From Natronococcus amylolyticus DSM 10524 (GTDB lineage Archaea > Halobacteriota > Halobacteria > Halobacteriales > Natrialbaceae), in assembly GCF_000337675.1 (NCBI RefSeq), contig NZ_AOIB01000026.1:66580-130579 (forward strand): 64,000 nucleotides of DNA, given 5' to 3'. Within the stretch, counting starts at the first letter, position 1. Every line of letters begins with the position of its first letter. Of this stretch, positions 8,711 to 18,673 are shown piece by piece. A program made the position numbers and the translations under genes. The notes below the pieces were generated by a model, which saw only the letters and a program-made list of their open reading frames with translations, searched no databases and was not told the origin of the DNA.

Positions 8711-9127
8711 CTACTCGAGAGGTTTGACCGAAACGGTCGTCGAGCCGTCGGCGGTCTCGAGCGCGACCGTCTCGACGATCGCCTCCCGCGCTCGCTCCCG
8801 CCACGCGTCGACCGCCTCGGCGTGGCGCTTTCGGACCTCCTCGGTTTCCCCCGACGGCGCCTCCTCGCGTTCGTCCTCGAGGGTCGGGTAGTTCGCGACT
8901 GTCTCGTCCTCGAGGAGCGTCTCGGGCTGGACGTGGACGGCGCCGGTCACGCGGGTGTCGTCGGCGCGGTAGACGTGAATCCGGGCCCGCATCCGACCGT
9001 GGAACGGGGGTGTCATGCGAAGGACCGCCGCTCCGGGATTCTCGCGTCCGTAAACGAAGGCGTCGACGACGTCGTCTCTCGAGACGGCGATCGAGCGAAT
9101 CGCCGACGGATCCGCATCGGCTGTCAT
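8711..9127 (-). CDS. Conserved-looking haloarchaeal protein of unknown function
   Basis: A 138-residue cytosolic acidic protein. It has an N-terminal alpha/beta part (SIAVSRDDVVDAFVYGRENPG, MRARIHVYRADD), a mid-region with alternating strands and a charged helix (EEVRKRHAEAVDAWRERAREA), then a final strand. No catalytic motif is evident. It may be cotranscribed with the small gene at 8400-8609. It is divergent from the antiporter gene. Confidence 0.65.
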   Translation of the reverse strand: MTADADPSAIRSIAVSRDDVVDAFVYGRENPGAAVLRMTPPFHGRMRARIHVYRADDTRVTGAVHVQPETLLEDETVANYPTLEDEREEAPSGETEEVRKRHAEAVDAWRERAREAIVETVALETADGSTTVSVKPLE

Positions 9128-9262
9128 CGACTCCCGGTACGGATTCAGCGGTGTTAACGGCGGCGGGTCGCCCTCGCATCAGCGCCGTCGGTCGACGTTT
9201 CGGGACCGACCCGGCAATGGAATAGCTAGTCCTTGATGTGTCGGGCGGGTAACGGTCGGACG

Positions 9263-11362
9263 ATGTGGCTCCATCGGGGCGCGGGTGCGCCGAACGTCGC
9301 TGCCGTCGCAGGAGAGTCGCCGATCTCGATCCCGTTCGACGATCCGATCCTCATCTTCGGACTCGCGATGGTGATCTTTCTTGTCGCTCCGCTGGTCCTC
9401 AAGCGCTATCGGCTGCCGGGGATCGTCGGGATCATCCTCGTCGGTGCGGCGATCGGCCCCAACGGCGTCCACCTGCTCGAGCGCGACGAGACGATCCAGC
9501 TGCTCGGCGAGGTCGGGCTGGTCTACCTGATGTTCGTCGCGGGCCTCGAGATCAACCTCAACCAGTTCGTCGAGTACAAGGACCGCAGCGTCGTCTTCGG
9601 GCTGCTCTCCTTTCTCATCCCGCAGGCCGTCGGCACGGTCGTGGGCGTCTACCTCCTCGATCTGACCCTCGCGGCGGCGTCGCTGTTCGCCGCCATCTTC
9701 GCCTCGCACACGCTGCTCGCCTATCCCGTGGTCAACCGTCTCGGAATCGCGAACAACGAGGCGGTGACCGCGACGATCGGCGGAACGATCCTGACCGACA
9801 CTCTCGCTCTGCTCGTGCTCGCGGTCGTCATCGCCTCCACCGACGGGGCGCTCGACGCCGCGTTCTGGCTCCAGCTCGGCGTCGGGCTGACCGTCTTCTT
9901 CGTCGGCATCTGGCTGCTCGTCCCCCGGCTCGGGCGCTGGTTCTTTCGCGGCCACGCAGAGGAGAGCTACTTCGAGTTCCTGTTCGTGATGGCCGTCCTC
10001 TTTCTCTGTGCGTTCCTGGCCGAGCTCGCCGGTGTCGAGCACATCGTCGGCGCCTTCCTGGCCGGGCTCGCGCTCAACCGCCTGGTTCCGGAGACGGGCC
10101 CGCTGATGAACCGCATCGAGTTCGTCGGCAACGCCCTCTTTATCCCCTTCTTCCTGCTGTCGGTCGGGATGCTCGTCGACGTTCGCGTCCTCCTCGCGGG
10201 CGCCGACACGCTGGTGATCGCCGGCTCGCTGATCGTCATGGTCTTCACGACGAAGTACGCCGCGGCGTGGGCGACCGGACGGCTCTACGGGTACGATCGC
10301 GACGAGATCCGGAGCATGTTCGGGCTCTCGGTCGGCCAGGCCGCCGCCGCGCTGGCGATCGTCCAGATCGGCTTCGACGCCGGCGTCCCCGGGTTCGGAC
10401 TCGAGATGATCAACGCGGTCGTGCTGATGATCCTCGTCGTCGCCCTCGTCAGTCCCGCCGTCGTCGAGCGCTCCGGCGGCATCCTCGCCCGGAACCGCGA
10501 GCAGCGACCCTACGATCCCAGCGAGACGCCACAGCGGATCCTCGTCCCGGTGTCGAGCGAGTCCCGACACGCCGAATCGCTGCTGGATCTCGCCTTCGCG
10601 ATCCGCGACCCGCGCGTCGGGGAGCCGGTGCGCGCGGTCTCGGTCGTTCGCCCGGAGTCGGTCGCGCGAACCCGATCCAGGGTCGACGCGGCCGAGGACC
10701 GGCTCGAGACCCTCGAGGAGTACGCCGCGGGTGCGGAGGTTCCCCTCGAGGGCCGCGCGCGGATCGATCACAACGTCGCCTCGGGGATCGTCCGCTCGGC
10801 GCTCGAGAACCGAATCACGTCGCTGGTCATCGGCTGGGACGGCGCCCGCTCGCGGGAACAGCGGGTGTTCGGCCACACGATCGATCAGGTGCTGCGTCGA
10901 ACCACCCAGCTGACGCTCGTCGGGCGGGTTCACGAACCGCTCAACACGACCCGTCGAATCGTCCTGGTCCTCCCGCCGGGGATCGACCGCAACGACGGCT
11001 TCCAGGAGGCGGTCCACACGGCGAAACTCGTCGCCGAGCGAACCGGAGCGCCGATCCGCGTCCTCGCGCTCGAGGACGATCCCGAACGGCTCGAGGGGCT
11101 GGCCGCCGCCGTCGAGCCAGACGGCTCGGGGGCGATCGAGTCGGTGGCAGACTGGACGGCCCTTCGCTCGCGGCTGCGCGAGAACGTTCGGGCCGAGGAT
11201 CTCGTCGTCTGCGTGAGCTCCCGCCGAGACGACCCCGGCTGGCATCCCGAGTTGCAGACGCTCCCCAAGCGCATCTCCCGGCTCACGGCGGGCAACTTCG
11301 TGATCATGTATCCCGCGACGGAAGAACGCGAGGACGATCGGCGGTTCCTCCGGCTCACGTAG
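9263..11362 (+). CDS. CPA2-family cation:proton antiporter with C-terminal Usp-like region
   Basis: About 699 residues. Residues ~30-410 contain roughly twelve hydrophobic segments of the Na+/H+ exchanger fold ([19 protein letters not shown], a family signature, and [15 protein letters not shown]). Residues ~430-690 form a soluble tail beginning [15 protein letters not shown] that resembles duplicated universal-stress-protein domains, probably a cytosolic nucleotide-binding regulatory part. It likely exchanges K+ or Na+ for protons across the membrane. The ATG at 9263 was preferred; an alternative lies at 9233. Confidence 0.9.
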   Translation: MWLHRGAGAPNVAAVAGESPISIPFDDPILIFGLAMVIFLVAPLVLKRYRLPGIVGIILVGAAIGPNGVHLLERDETIQLLGEVGLVYLMFVAGLEINLNQFVEYKDRSVVFGLLSFLIPQAVGTVVGVYLLDLTLAAASLFAAIFASHTLLAYPVVNRLGIANNEAVTATIGGTILTDTLALLVLAVVIASTDGALDAAFWLQLGVGLTVFFVGIWLLVPRLGRWFFRGHAEESYFEFLFVMAVLFLCAFLAELAGVEHIVGAFLAGLALNRLVPETGPLMNRIEFVGNALFIPFFLLSVGMLVDVRVLLAGADTLVIAGSLIVMVFTTKYAAAWATGRLYGYDRDEIRSMFGLSVGQAAAALAIVQIGFDAGVPGFGLEMINAVVLMILVVALVSPAVVERSGGILARNREQRPYDPSETPQRILVPVSSESRHAESLLDLAFAIRDPRVGEPVRAVSVVRPESVARTRSRVDAAEDRLETLEEYAAGAEVPLEGRARIDHNVASGIVRSALENRITSLVIGWDGARSREQRVFGHTIDQVLRRTTQLTLVGRVHEPLNTTRRIVLVLPPGIDRNDGFQEAVHTAKLVAERTGAPIRVLALEDDPERLEGLAAAVEPDGSGAIESVADWTALRSRLRENVRAEDLVVCVSSRRDDPGWHPELQTLPKRISRLTAGNFVIMYPATEEREDDRRFLRLT

Positions 11363-11689
11363 CGACGCGGGTCGGGGTCGACGTTGGGGTCGAGGTCTGC
11401 AGGGGATCGACCCGGCCTCGTCGCTCGGCCGACCGGCGGTAAGTCGAAACCGTCCGAACGCCGGAGTCGACTCGAATGTCGTCGATCAGGCCGCAGATCA
11501 GCGCGTCGACCGAGCCAGCGAAGACGTGGGGACCCTCGCGTCACGACCGTTCGGCGGTATACGAGTAACACGAAGCAGGAAGGACACAGCACTAACATAA
11601 GAATATTTAACTTTTTCAAATAAAATCTACATCTCGGATTAATTGACAAACCGTTGAATTGATCACGGGATGGGGAAGATTGCTAACGG
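11363..11689. other. Intergenic region, partly AT-rich; possible gene remnant
   Basis: The part nearest the next gene (about 11565-11665) is markedly AT-rich and should hold its promoter (AAGAATATTTAAC). On the minus strand, about 11385-11530, one frame reads like the end of a real protein (VFAGSVDALICGLIDDIRVD) but has a TGA just upstream and no start, so it may be a decayed gene. No intact gene is seen. Confidence 0.4.
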
Positions 11690-13519
11690 ATGCCTGGAAC
11701 GACTATTGTCAGGTGTTGCGGGGGGAACGCTCACGAACAGGGGAGGGTCGATCGCGTCCTCGATTCCGTCTGCTTTACCGAGTCCTACGATCGCGAAACG
11801 GTGGTTCGGAACGCCGAGGGGACGGTCGCGTCCACCGGGTACGACACGTATCCGACCGAGGTCGTCGAAACCGACGAGTGGACGATCCTGCTGGAGGGTC
11901 GGATCTACGATCGCCGCGATACCGAGGCCGCGCTCCGGAACGTGGCGGCGTGGATCGACGAGGGGAACGTCGAGCGCTTGTCGGAGTGGGTGGCGACGCG
12001 TGACGGTGACTTTCTCATCACCGTCGTCGACCGCGCGAGCGGGAGTACCTGGGTCGTCAACGACGTTTTCGGACGGCTCCCGACCTACCGTACTACGGTC
12101 GGAGACACGACGATCGTCACCCGCGAGCTCAAAGTCGCCCGGCGGCTCGCGGCCGTCCTCGAGGGACGACCCGTCGGCGTCGACCGGCTCGGTCTCGGAC
12201 AGATGCTGCTGTTCGGTTACCCGCTTGGAACCCGGACGCCGTTCGACGGCATTCGACAGCTGCCGCCGGGCTCGCTGCTCGAGGTCGAGCGCGACGAGGT
12301 CACGTCGCTCCACGAGTTCCGGTTCGACCGCTACGAGAACGACGATCGGAGCGTCGCCGAGAACGCTCGCGCGCTGACGGACCGTTTCGTCGAGGCGTGT
12401 CGCCGACGCGCCGGAACGGTCGAGACCTCGATCGTCTCGCTGAGCGGCGGGCTCGACTCGCGCGCGGCTATCGCCGGCTATGACGCGGTGCTGGGCCGCG
12501 CGTCCGGGGGGACGCTGCTCGCCGCGACGTCGGTACGGGAGGACGGCGCTAACGCCGACGAAGCGAACGTTGCTCGTAAGGTCGCCCACTCCCTCGACGT
12601 GCCGTGGTCGTCGTACTTCGTCGACAGGACCGAGCGCCACCGGAAGGCCCTACTGGAGATGACTCAGGGGATGAACACCGTCGGCATGTCGCTGGGTCTC
12701 GACTTCGCCGAGCAGCTCGCCGCCGACCACCCGGGAGCGGCCCTGGTAACCGGCGACGGCGGGGACAAGATCTTCCCCGACCTCACGCCGCCGACTGCGG
12801 TCGACTCGAGGACGGAGCTCGTCGAGACGCTCGTCCGAACGAATCAGCAGTTCGCACCGGACGAGATCGAGGACGTGATCGGCCTCGACGCGGATCGCCT
12901 CGTCGACTCCGTCGCCGAGCGGATCGACGCCTACTCCGAGGCGACGCTCGAGGGGGCTCACGTCCACTTCCTGATCCGCGAGCGCGGCATCAACATGCTC
13001 AACCACGGCGAGGACCGGACCCGCCACCATCTCTGGACGACGACGCCGTTCTACGCGCCGGACCTGTTCGCGGCGGCGATGGCCTGCCCGCCCGAGCAGA
13101 AGGCGGGGACCGAGCTGTACCGCGAGTTTCTCTCCCTGCTCTCGAGGGAGCTCGCCGAGATCGAGTACGTCGATTTCGGCGTCCCGATCACCTCCGTCGA
13201 GTACAGGGCCAAGAAGTTCGCCTACGGCTGGCTCGGCGCGCGGCCGGCGCTGAAAGAACGCGTCCGCTCCCTCGTGGAGTCCCAGGGTAGTGGGGGCGGG
13301 ATCCACTCCCGGCAGCTGCTCGCCGAGGCCGTCGCCGATGCCGACGGGCTCGGTCGCCACTTCTCGGCCGAGGAAATCCAGCGGATCGCCTGGGACGGAA
13401 GCGGCCACCGCCCGCATCAGCGATACCAGCTGGCGACCCTCGTCGCCGCGCTCGACCCGATCGAATCACGCGTACGACAGCCAACACAGGCTCGGCCCGT
13501 GATGCAGAAACGGCACTGA
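11690..13519 (+). CDS. Asparagine-synthase-like ATP-dependent ligase
   Basis: A 609-residue protein with the two-domain AsnB layout. The N-terminal ~200 residues resemble a class II glutaminase (VNDVFGRLPTYRT matches the family's core strand), but the chain begins MPGTTIVRCCGG, so there is no Cys at position 2 to act as the N-terminal nucleophile. The C-terminal domain has the PP-loop SLSGGLDSRAAIAGY and VTGDGGDKIF, as expected for acyl-adenylate formation. It could make an amide with free ammonia or another amine. No glycan or biosynthetic partners flank it. A long AT-rich promoter region precedes it. Confidence 0.8.
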   Translation: MPGTTIVRCCGGNAHEQGRVDRVLDSVCFTESYDRETVVRNAEGTVASTGYDTYPTEVVETDEWTILLEGRIYDRRDTEAALRNVAAWIDEGNVERLSEWVATRDGDFLITVVDRASGSTWVVNDVFGRLPTYRTTVGDTTIVTRELKVARRLAAVLEGRPVGVDRLGLGQMLLFGYPLGTRTPFDGIRQLPPGSLLEVERDEVTSLHEFRFDRYENDDRSVAENARALTDRFVEACRRRAGTVETSIVSLSGGLDSRAAIAGYDAVLGRASGGTLLAATSVREDGANADEANVARKVAHSLDVPWSSYFVDRTERHRKALLEMTQGMNTVGMSLGLDFAEQLAADHPGAALVTGDGGDKIFPDLTPPTAVDSRTELVETLVRTNQQFAPDEIEDVIGLDADRLVDSVAERIDAYSEATLEGAHVHFLIRERGINMLNHGEDRTRHHLWTTTPFYAPDLFAAAMACPPEQKAGTELYREFLSLLSRELAEIEYVDFGVPITSVEYRAKKFAYGWLGARPALKERVRSLVESQGSGGGIHSRQLLAEAVADADGLGRHFSAEEIQRIAWDGSGHRPHQRYQLATLVAALDPIESRVRQPTQARPVMQKRH

Positions 13520-13530
13520 GAACGCGTCGA

Positions 13531-14301
13531 CTACCCTTCGGGCTCGCCGTCGGCCACCCCGAGCCCGGGCTCGAGCACCTGCGCCCGAACGTCGGTCGAG
13601 ACGCCGTAGGCCGCGTCCTCGAGCGAGTCGGGGCATTCTACGTCGCTGTCGGGTCTGTAGTGGGCCCGCAGCGAGGCTCGAACGGCGTCACGAACGCAGG
13701 CTCGAGTCGACGCCCCGACGGTTGTCGCGCTCCCGGAAAACGCCGCTGGCTCGCCGCCGGGGTCGTGGCCGACGATGATCGCGTCGGTCGTCGTTCCCGG
13801 AAATCCCGTCTCGGCGAGCAGCGTCGCCGCCTTCGCCTCCGCGGCGACCGCGAGGAGGTTCGCCAGTGCCCCGTCGGCGAGCCGGCGGTCGGCGTACACG
13901 ACGACGTTGACGGTTCCGGTGGGCGACCCGGAGTCCGAATCTCCGGCGCTCGAGGACTCGAGCGAGCCACCCGACGGCTCCATCGGCAGCGCCGCGGGGT
14001 TCGAGATCCCCGCGGTCGCGTACGCGGTCACCGGGCCGCAGTGTGCGCCCCGTGCGTCGGCGACGTCGACGCCCGTAAACAGCACGGGACCCGGATCCTC
14101 GAAGCCGGCCCGCTCGAGCCGTTCGTCGGCGTACGCCTCGAGGTCGGTTCGACCCCATCCCTCGGGTACCGAGACGTTGTACGCGCAGGCGGCCCGCTGG
14201 CGCCCGCCGTTCCACCCCGTCGAGAGCCACTCGGTTTCCGGTCGGGCGAGCCGTAAGACGCCGTCCCGTCTGCGGCTCTCGAGGTGGGGTCCGTCGCTCA
14301 C
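13531..14301 (-). CDS. cbiZ: Adenosylcobinamide amidohydrolase CbiZ
   Basis: A 256-residue CbiZ homolog. LSTGWNGGRQRAACAYNVSVP opens the fold; ATAGISNPAALP and TTTDAIIVG are family motifs. CbiZ cleaves the aminopropanol side chain of adenosylcobinamide to give cobyric acid, allowing salvage of incomplete corrinoids. The GTG start (14299-14301) overlaps the cobD stop as GTGA, supporting coupling; another in-frame GTG lies at 14310. It is the last gene of the cobalamin operon. It contains a Ser/Gly-rich insert near residues 125-145. Confidence 0.92.
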   Translation of the reverse strand: MSDGPHLESRRRDGVLRLARPETEWLSTGWNGGRQRAACAYNVSVPEGWGRTDLEAYADERLERAGFEDPGPVLFTGVDVADARGAHCGPVTAYATAGISNPAALPMEPSGGSLESSSAGDSDSGSPTGTVNVVVYADRRLADGALANLLAVAAEAKAATLLAETGFPGTTTDAIIVGHDPGGEPAAFSGSATTVGASTRACVRDAVRASLRAHYRPDSDVECPDSLEDAAYGVSTDVRAQVLEPGLGVADGEPEG

Positions 14302-15326
14302 GGCGGACACCCCAGCGCCTCGAGGAGTCGATCGTTCGCCTCGCGGTCCTTGACCGCCACCCGGACGTGGGAGTCCAGTCCCCGGAACGTCGTCGCGTCC
14401 CGGATCGCGACCCCGTTCTCGCGAGCGCGCTCGAGGACGTCCGCCACGCACCGATCGCCGACGTCACACAGGAGGTAGGGAGCGTCCGAGGGGGCGACCT
14501 CGAAGCGGGCCGAAAGCGCCTCCCACATCCGCTCGCGCTCGCGGGCGACCCGGGTGCGGGTCTCGCGGACGAACTCGTCCTGGCGCAGACAGTAGGCGCC
14601 GACCCGCGCGGCGGGCGTTCCCAGCGACCAGGTCCGACGGGCTGTCTCGAGGTCGTCCCGTAGCTCACCGCTCGCGACCGCAAAGCCCGCCCGTAGCCCG
14701 GGGAGACCAAACAGTTTCGTGAGCGAGCGCGCGACGACGACGTCCTCGCTGTCGAACTCTGTGACCGACGAGAGGTCGGTAAACCCGAGGAACGCCTCGT
14801 CGACCAGCAGGGTCGTTCCGGCCTTGCCACAACGGGTGGCAAACGCCGCGAGCGCGTCGGTGTCGGCCGCCTCTCCCGTGGGATTGTTCGGCGTGCAGAC
14901 GACCGCCAGCGCGCAGTCCGCGAGCGCGTCGGTCCCGATCTCGAGTACGTTGTCAGCGTGGACGAACGCAGGTGTCGCACCCTGCAGCTGAACCTCGCGG
15001 GCGTACTCGCCGAAGCTGGGGTAGGGGACCAGTGCGCTGTCGCCGGGCTCGAGGATGCACTCCATCGTCAGTCGGATCGCGGCTAACCCGCCCGGCGTCG
15101 GGATCACGCGCTCGGGATCGCAGCCGACGAACTCGGCCCCGGCCGCCCGGTAATCTGGGTAGGCGTCGTCGGGGTAGCGTCGACTCGCCTCGAGGGCGTC
15201 CCGGTAGACCCGTTCCGTCCCGTCGGGCGTCTCGGGGTTCGTGTTCGCCGAGAAGTCCAGGATCTCGCGGTCGGGCTCGCCGCCGTGGGGCACCCGCTCG
15301 GCGGTGCGGATCGCGTCAGGATCCAT
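14298..15326 (-). CDS. cobD: Threonine-phosphate decarboxylase / class I aminotransferase CobD
   Basis: A 342-residue fold-type I PLP enzyme. FSANTNPETPDG is the CobD-type N-terminal motif, VVCTPNNPTGEAADT the cofactor loop and VARSLTKLFGLPGLRAG includes the PLP lysine. It should make (R)-1-amino-2-propanol phosphate for CbiB. The ATG at 15324-15326 gives the family N-terminus and overlaps the cobT end by 11 nt. Confidence 0.92.
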   Translation of the reverse strand: MDPDAIRTAERVPHGGEPDREILDFSANTNPETPDGTERVYRDALEASRRYPDDAYPDYRAAGAEFVGCDPERVIPTPGGLAAIRLTMECILEPGDSALVPYPSFGEYAREVQLQGATPAFVHADNVLEIGTDALADCALAVVCTPNNPTGEAADTDALAAFATRCGKAGTTLLVDEAFLGFTDLSSVTEFDSEDVVVARSLTKLFGLPGLRAGFAVASGELRDDLETARRTWSLGTPAARVGAYCLRQDEFVRETRTRVARERERMWEALSARFEVAPSDAPYLLCDVGDRCVADVLERARENGVAIRDATTFRGLDSHVRVAVKDREANDRLLEALGCPP

Positions 15327-16359
15327 GCGTTCCCTCCGGGCGCTCGGCCCGTTCATCGATCGCTCCGTCGCGCTCGTCGTCGATCCCGAGTCGCCGGCAG
15401 ACCTCCTCGAGCCGATCCCTGACCGCACCCATCTTGCCGTCAGAGACGAGCGAGAGCGCGCCGCCCATCGCGACACCCTCCTTCGCCTCGCCCGCACAGT
15501 AACGGGCCATCGCGACGTGATCGTGCCCGTCGAAGCCGGGGTCGGTGACCGTCAGCTCACAGTCGAGGCGGGCACACGCTTTGGGGAGAGCCTCCTCCTG
15601 TTCGTCGGCGACGAATGAGGTCGTCGCGATCCGAATCGACTCGTCGATTCCGGCGTGTCGGAGGAGGGCCGCGACCGCGACCATTTGAGTTCCGCCGGCG
15701 AGGATCACTCGAGCCCCGTCCTCGAGCGCCCCGGCTGCGATCCCGGCGACGGCGGCCTGGACGGGGTCGCCGACGACCCGAATCGCCCGCAGGGGGTCGT
15801 CCTCGCAGTCGCCCGGCTCGAGTCCGCTCGCCTCGAGGCCGCGCTCGACGACGCGTCGCTTTCGCTCGAGGGGGTTCTCGGGCAGCGACGAGGACACCCC
15901 AGCGGGCTCGCCGAGGGCGGTCAGTGCGCCGAGGGCGGTCGTCGTCCCACCCGGGATCGTCTCGCCGAGCAGGAGTTCCTCGTCCGAAAGCTCGCGGCCG
16001 TACTCCCGTGCGCGCTCAAAGAGCCCTTCGGCCCCGCGGACGGCAACGGGGTCGCGGACGTCGGCTCCGGGCTCGGCCTCGAGATCGACCGTCGGCACGG
16101 CGGTCGGCTCCGCGAGACCCGCGTCGACGACCGTCAGGTCGAAGCCAACGGCCTCCCGAACCGCGCGGGTCACCGCCGCGGGCGTCGGACAGCCCGTCGG
16201 ACTCACGGGTACGACGGGCGCGGCGATCGGCTCGCCGTGAGCGAGGATCTCGGCGTCGGCCGCGGGCGTGTGGGCCATCAGCTCCGGGGCCGCGCCCGCG
16301 GCGCTGATCCCGTCGATCAGCGCCGTCTCGGTCGTCCCCGCGGTCAGGACTACTCGCAT
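15316..16359 (-). CDS. cobT: Archaeal CobT-like nicotinate-nucleotide phosphoribosyltransferase
   Basis: A 347-residue protein of the archaeal CobT family, distinct in length and detail from the bacterial enzyme. MRVVLTAGTTETALIDGIS starts it; LLGETIPGGTTTALGAL and VILAGGTQMVAVAALLRHAG form the substrate pocket. It probably activates the lower-ligand base to its ribotide for CobS. Its start lies inside the end of cobY (10-nt overlap). Confidence 0.88.
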   Translation of the reverse strand: MRVVLTAGTTETALIDGISAAGAAPELMAHTPAADAEILAHGEPIAAPVVPVSPTGCPTPAAVTRAVREAVGFDLTVVDAGLAEPTAVPTVDLEAEPGADVRDPVAVRGAEGLFERAREYGRELSDEELLLGETIPGGTTTALGALTALGEPAGVSSSLPENPLERKRRVVERGLEASGLEPGDCEDDPLRAIRVVGDPVQAAVAGIAAGALEDGARVILAGGTQMVAVAALLRHAGIDESIRIATTSFVADEQEEALPKACARLDCELTVTDPGFDGHDHVAMARYCAGEAKEGVAMGGALSLVSDGKMGAVRDRLEEVCRRLGIDDERDGAIDERAERPEGTHGS

Positions 16360-16925
16360 CGGTCCTCCGCGATGCGGGCGTCTTCGAGTCGGTTCACGTT
16401 CACCGCCAGTCGCGGGTCGTAGCTCACCTGTGTCATGGATTCCTCCGCGGTGCCGACGACGTTGACCCCGGTCGGTGCGAGGTGAGGGGCGTCCTCGAGT
16501 CGGGTGTCGACGCCGACCCCCAGACGGCGCTTCAGCGCTGCGGGGACGCAGACGGTCCTCGAGGCTTCGCACTCGCCGTGGATCGCGAGGACCCGATCGA
16601 CGACCGCGTCCTCGAGCAGCGGGAGGTCGGCCGCGACCGATAGCACGGGTGGCTCGACCGCGGGATCCTCGAGGGCCGAGAGCAGGTCGGTCACGTACCC
16701 CTCGCCCTCGGTTTCGATCGTCCGGACGGCGTCGGTTCGCTCGAGATAGTCGGCCGTCTCGGGGGCGTTCGGCGAGACGACCGCGAAGGCCGTCTCGATC
16801 CGACTCACCTCGAGGCCAGCCAGCACGCGATCGACCATCGGCGTCCCGGCGATCGGGTGCAACGGCTTCTCGTAGGGGCTCTCGAGGCGGGTCCCCCTCC
16901 CGCCGCACATCAGGAGAGCGTCCAC
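16350..16925 (-). CDS. cobY: GTP:adenosylcobinamide-phosphate guanylyltransferase CobY
   Basis: A 191-residue nucleotidyltransferase with the MobA-like signature LMCGGRGTRLESPYEKPL at the N-terminus and VAADLPLLEDAVVDRV in the core. CobY is the archaeal replacement for CobU's guanylyltransferase activity and makes adenosyl-GDP-cobinamide. The GTG start (16923-16925) overlaps the cobS end by 16 nt. No kinase domain is present, as expected for CobY. Confidence 0.92.
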   Translation of the reverse strand: MDALLMCGGRGTRLESPYEKPLHPIAGTPMVDRVLAGLEVSRIETAFAVVSPNAPETADYLERTDAVRTIETEGEGYVTDLLSALEDPAVEPPVLSVAADLPLLEDAVVDRVLAIHGECEASRTVCVPAALKRRLGVGVDTRLEDAPHLAPTGVNVVGTAEESMTQVSYDPRLAVNVNRLEDARIAEDRCE

Positions 16926-17665
16926 GCGATCACCCCCGCGTGCAGTCCGACGACGCGGCCGATCTCGGTGGCCGCACCGAAGACGTCGCCGCTGACGCCG
17001 CCGAGGTTGCGCCGCGCCCAGAGCCAGGGGAGCGCGACCCCGACGAGCGCCCCCGGAACGGCAAGCGCTGCGGGATGGGGCCAAAGGAGTACTGCGGCTC
17101 CGAGGACGAAGACCGCGGGCGCGATGAATTGACCCGAGGCTGTCGCTTCGGTCAGCTGGCTCCCCATCCCCTCGTGGCTCGCGGTCCCGAAGCAGGCCAT
17201 CGCGGCCAGCCCGAGCCTGGCGCCGACCTCCGCGGCGATTGCGCCGCCGACGGCCGTCACTGGCGGGAGCTCGGCGACGCCGAGAGCGCCGAGCGCGAGC
17301 CCCGCAACGGTCAGCGAGACGGCCAGGAGCGCGCCCACTCCGGTAGTCGTATCCTTCAATACCTCCCGACGGCGCTCGAGATCCCCGTGAACGACGAGGG
17401 CGTCGCCCAGGTCCGCGACCCCGTCGAGGTTGTGGATCCCCACGACGACGTAGACCGCGAGCAGGTAGCCCAGCGCGACCGTTGGCGCCGCGAGGACGTC
17501 GGCGGCCAACAGCGGGATCGCGGCCAGCGCGCCGACGACGAGCCCGACGAGCGGGAACGTCGCCGGGCGCGAGCGGAAGGTCTCCCAGTCGCCCTCGCGG
17601 TGGCCGACGGGGAGTCGCGTGAGAAAGGCGAGGGCGCCCCGACAGGCGCCGAGCCAGGTCCTCAC
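16910..17665 (-). CDS. cobS: Adenosylcobinamide-GDP ribazoletransferase CobS
   Basis: A 251-residue integral membrane protein with about six hydrophobic segments. FLTRLPVG and the acidic site VGIHNLDGVADLGDAL are CobS signatures, and RREVLKDTTTGVGAL is also typical. It joins alpha-ribazole (phosphate) to AdoCbi-GDP at the membrane. The GTG start makes a GTGA overlap with the cbiB stop. Confidence 0.93.
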   Translation of the reverse strand: MRTWLGACRGALAFLTRLPVGHREGDWETFRSRPATFPLVGLVVGALAAIPLLAADVLAAPTVALGYLLAVYVVVGIHNLDGVADLGDALVVHGDLERRREVLKDTTTGVGALLAVSLTVAGLALGALGVAELPPVTAVGGAIAAEVGARLGLAAMACFGTASHEGMGSQLTEATASGQFIAPAVFVLGAAVLLWPHPAALAVPGALVGVALPWLWARRNLGGVSGDVFGAATEIGRVVGLHAGVIAWTLS

Positions 17666-18618
17666 GCGACCACCCCCGCGCCCGCGGTCGACAGGAGCGC
17701 CTCGAGCGCAACTCCCAGTGCGATCGCGAGGACGGCCGCGACCAGCGCCGCGCGGAAGACCAGTCTCGTCGCCCGCTCGCCGTCCTCGAGGGTCGGGAGC
17801 GCGGCGTCGGGGTTCAGATCGTAAACGCCAGGTTTGCGGAGCCGAACCGGGAGCGCGCAGGCCAGCGTCGCCATCGGCCACCCCGAGTTCGGCGACGGGG
17901 GCGTCCGGGCCCACGCTCGAGCGCGGACGAGTGCCCCGGGGTCGGCCGCGGCGACGGCGATCGTGACGGCGCTCAGCCTGGACGGGAGCCACATCACGAG
18001 ATCGTCGAGGCGCGCGCTCGCCGTTCCGAGGGGTTTCGAGGGGTAGCCGAGCATCGAGTCTAGCGTGTTGACGCCTTTGATCCAGGCCGCTGCGGCGGCC
18101 GCGGCGGGCAGCGAGAACGGGGCGAGGACGGCGAAGGGAAGCAGCGTCGCGACCAGCCCGTCCGCGAGGTTCTCGGCCGCGCTCTCGAGAGCCGCGCTGC
18201 GGAGTTCGGCGGGCGAAAGGTCCTCGGTGTCGCGTCCGACGAGGCCCCGAATCCCCTCGCGGGCCGTCTCGAGGTCGTCCGCGGTCGCGGCGACGACCTC
18301 GCTCGTGAGCTCAAGCAGCATTCGCAGGCTGGTCGTGAGGTAGAGGACGAGTCCGGCGATGGCTGCGCCCGCAACGGGGTCGACGGCCGCCGCGACGAGG
18401 ACGAACCCGCCCGCGGCGACGGCGGGAATCAGCGGGATGACGAGCGCGATCGGGACGCCCAGCAGTCGCTGGACGCGGTCGTCGTCGCTCCAGGGGCGAT
18501 CGAGCGCCCCCACGAGCCGGCCGAGCCACGCGACGGGGTGGGCCGCGTTCGGCGGCTCCCCGACCAGGCGATCGAGGCCGAGGGCGAACCCGACCAGCGC
18601 GGCCGTCGTCAGCGTCAT
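17662..18618 (-). CDS. cbiB: Adenosylcobinamide-phosphate synthase CbiB
   Basis: A 318-residue membrane protein. The N-terminus (GFALGLDRLVGEPPNAAHPV) and VKGVNTLDSMLGYPSKPLGT-like core segment are classic CbiB motifs. It attaches aminopropanol phosphate to adenosylcobyric acid. It lies 55 bp downstream of the HAD gene, and the next five genes overlap head to tail. Confidence 0.94.
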   Translation of the reverse strand: MTLTTAALVGFALGLDRLVGEPPNAAHPVAWLGRLVGALDRPWSDDDRVQRLLGVPIALVIPLIPAVAAGGFVLVAAAVDPVAGAAIAGLVLYLTTSLRMLLELTSEVVAATADDLETAREGIRGLVGRDTEDLSPAELRSAALESAAENLADGLVATLLPFAVLAPFSLPAAAAAAAWIKGVNTLDSMLGYPSKPLGTASARLDDLVMWLPSRLSAVTIAVAAADPGALVRARAWARTPPSPNSGWPMATLACALPVRLRKPGVYDLNPDAALPTLEDGERATRLVFRAALVAAVLAIALGVALEALLSTAGAGVVA

Positions 18619-18673
18619 ACGGATAAGGTTGGTCGTGCGTCGCTCGCGTTTCCGTTCGTGTTCGCGCTTGCGC

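Noticed and set aside
9179-11245. Long minus-strand open frame opposite the antiporter
   Set aside because: It mirrors the membrane protein gene; the translation is low-complexity Asp/Arg/Glu and has no family features.
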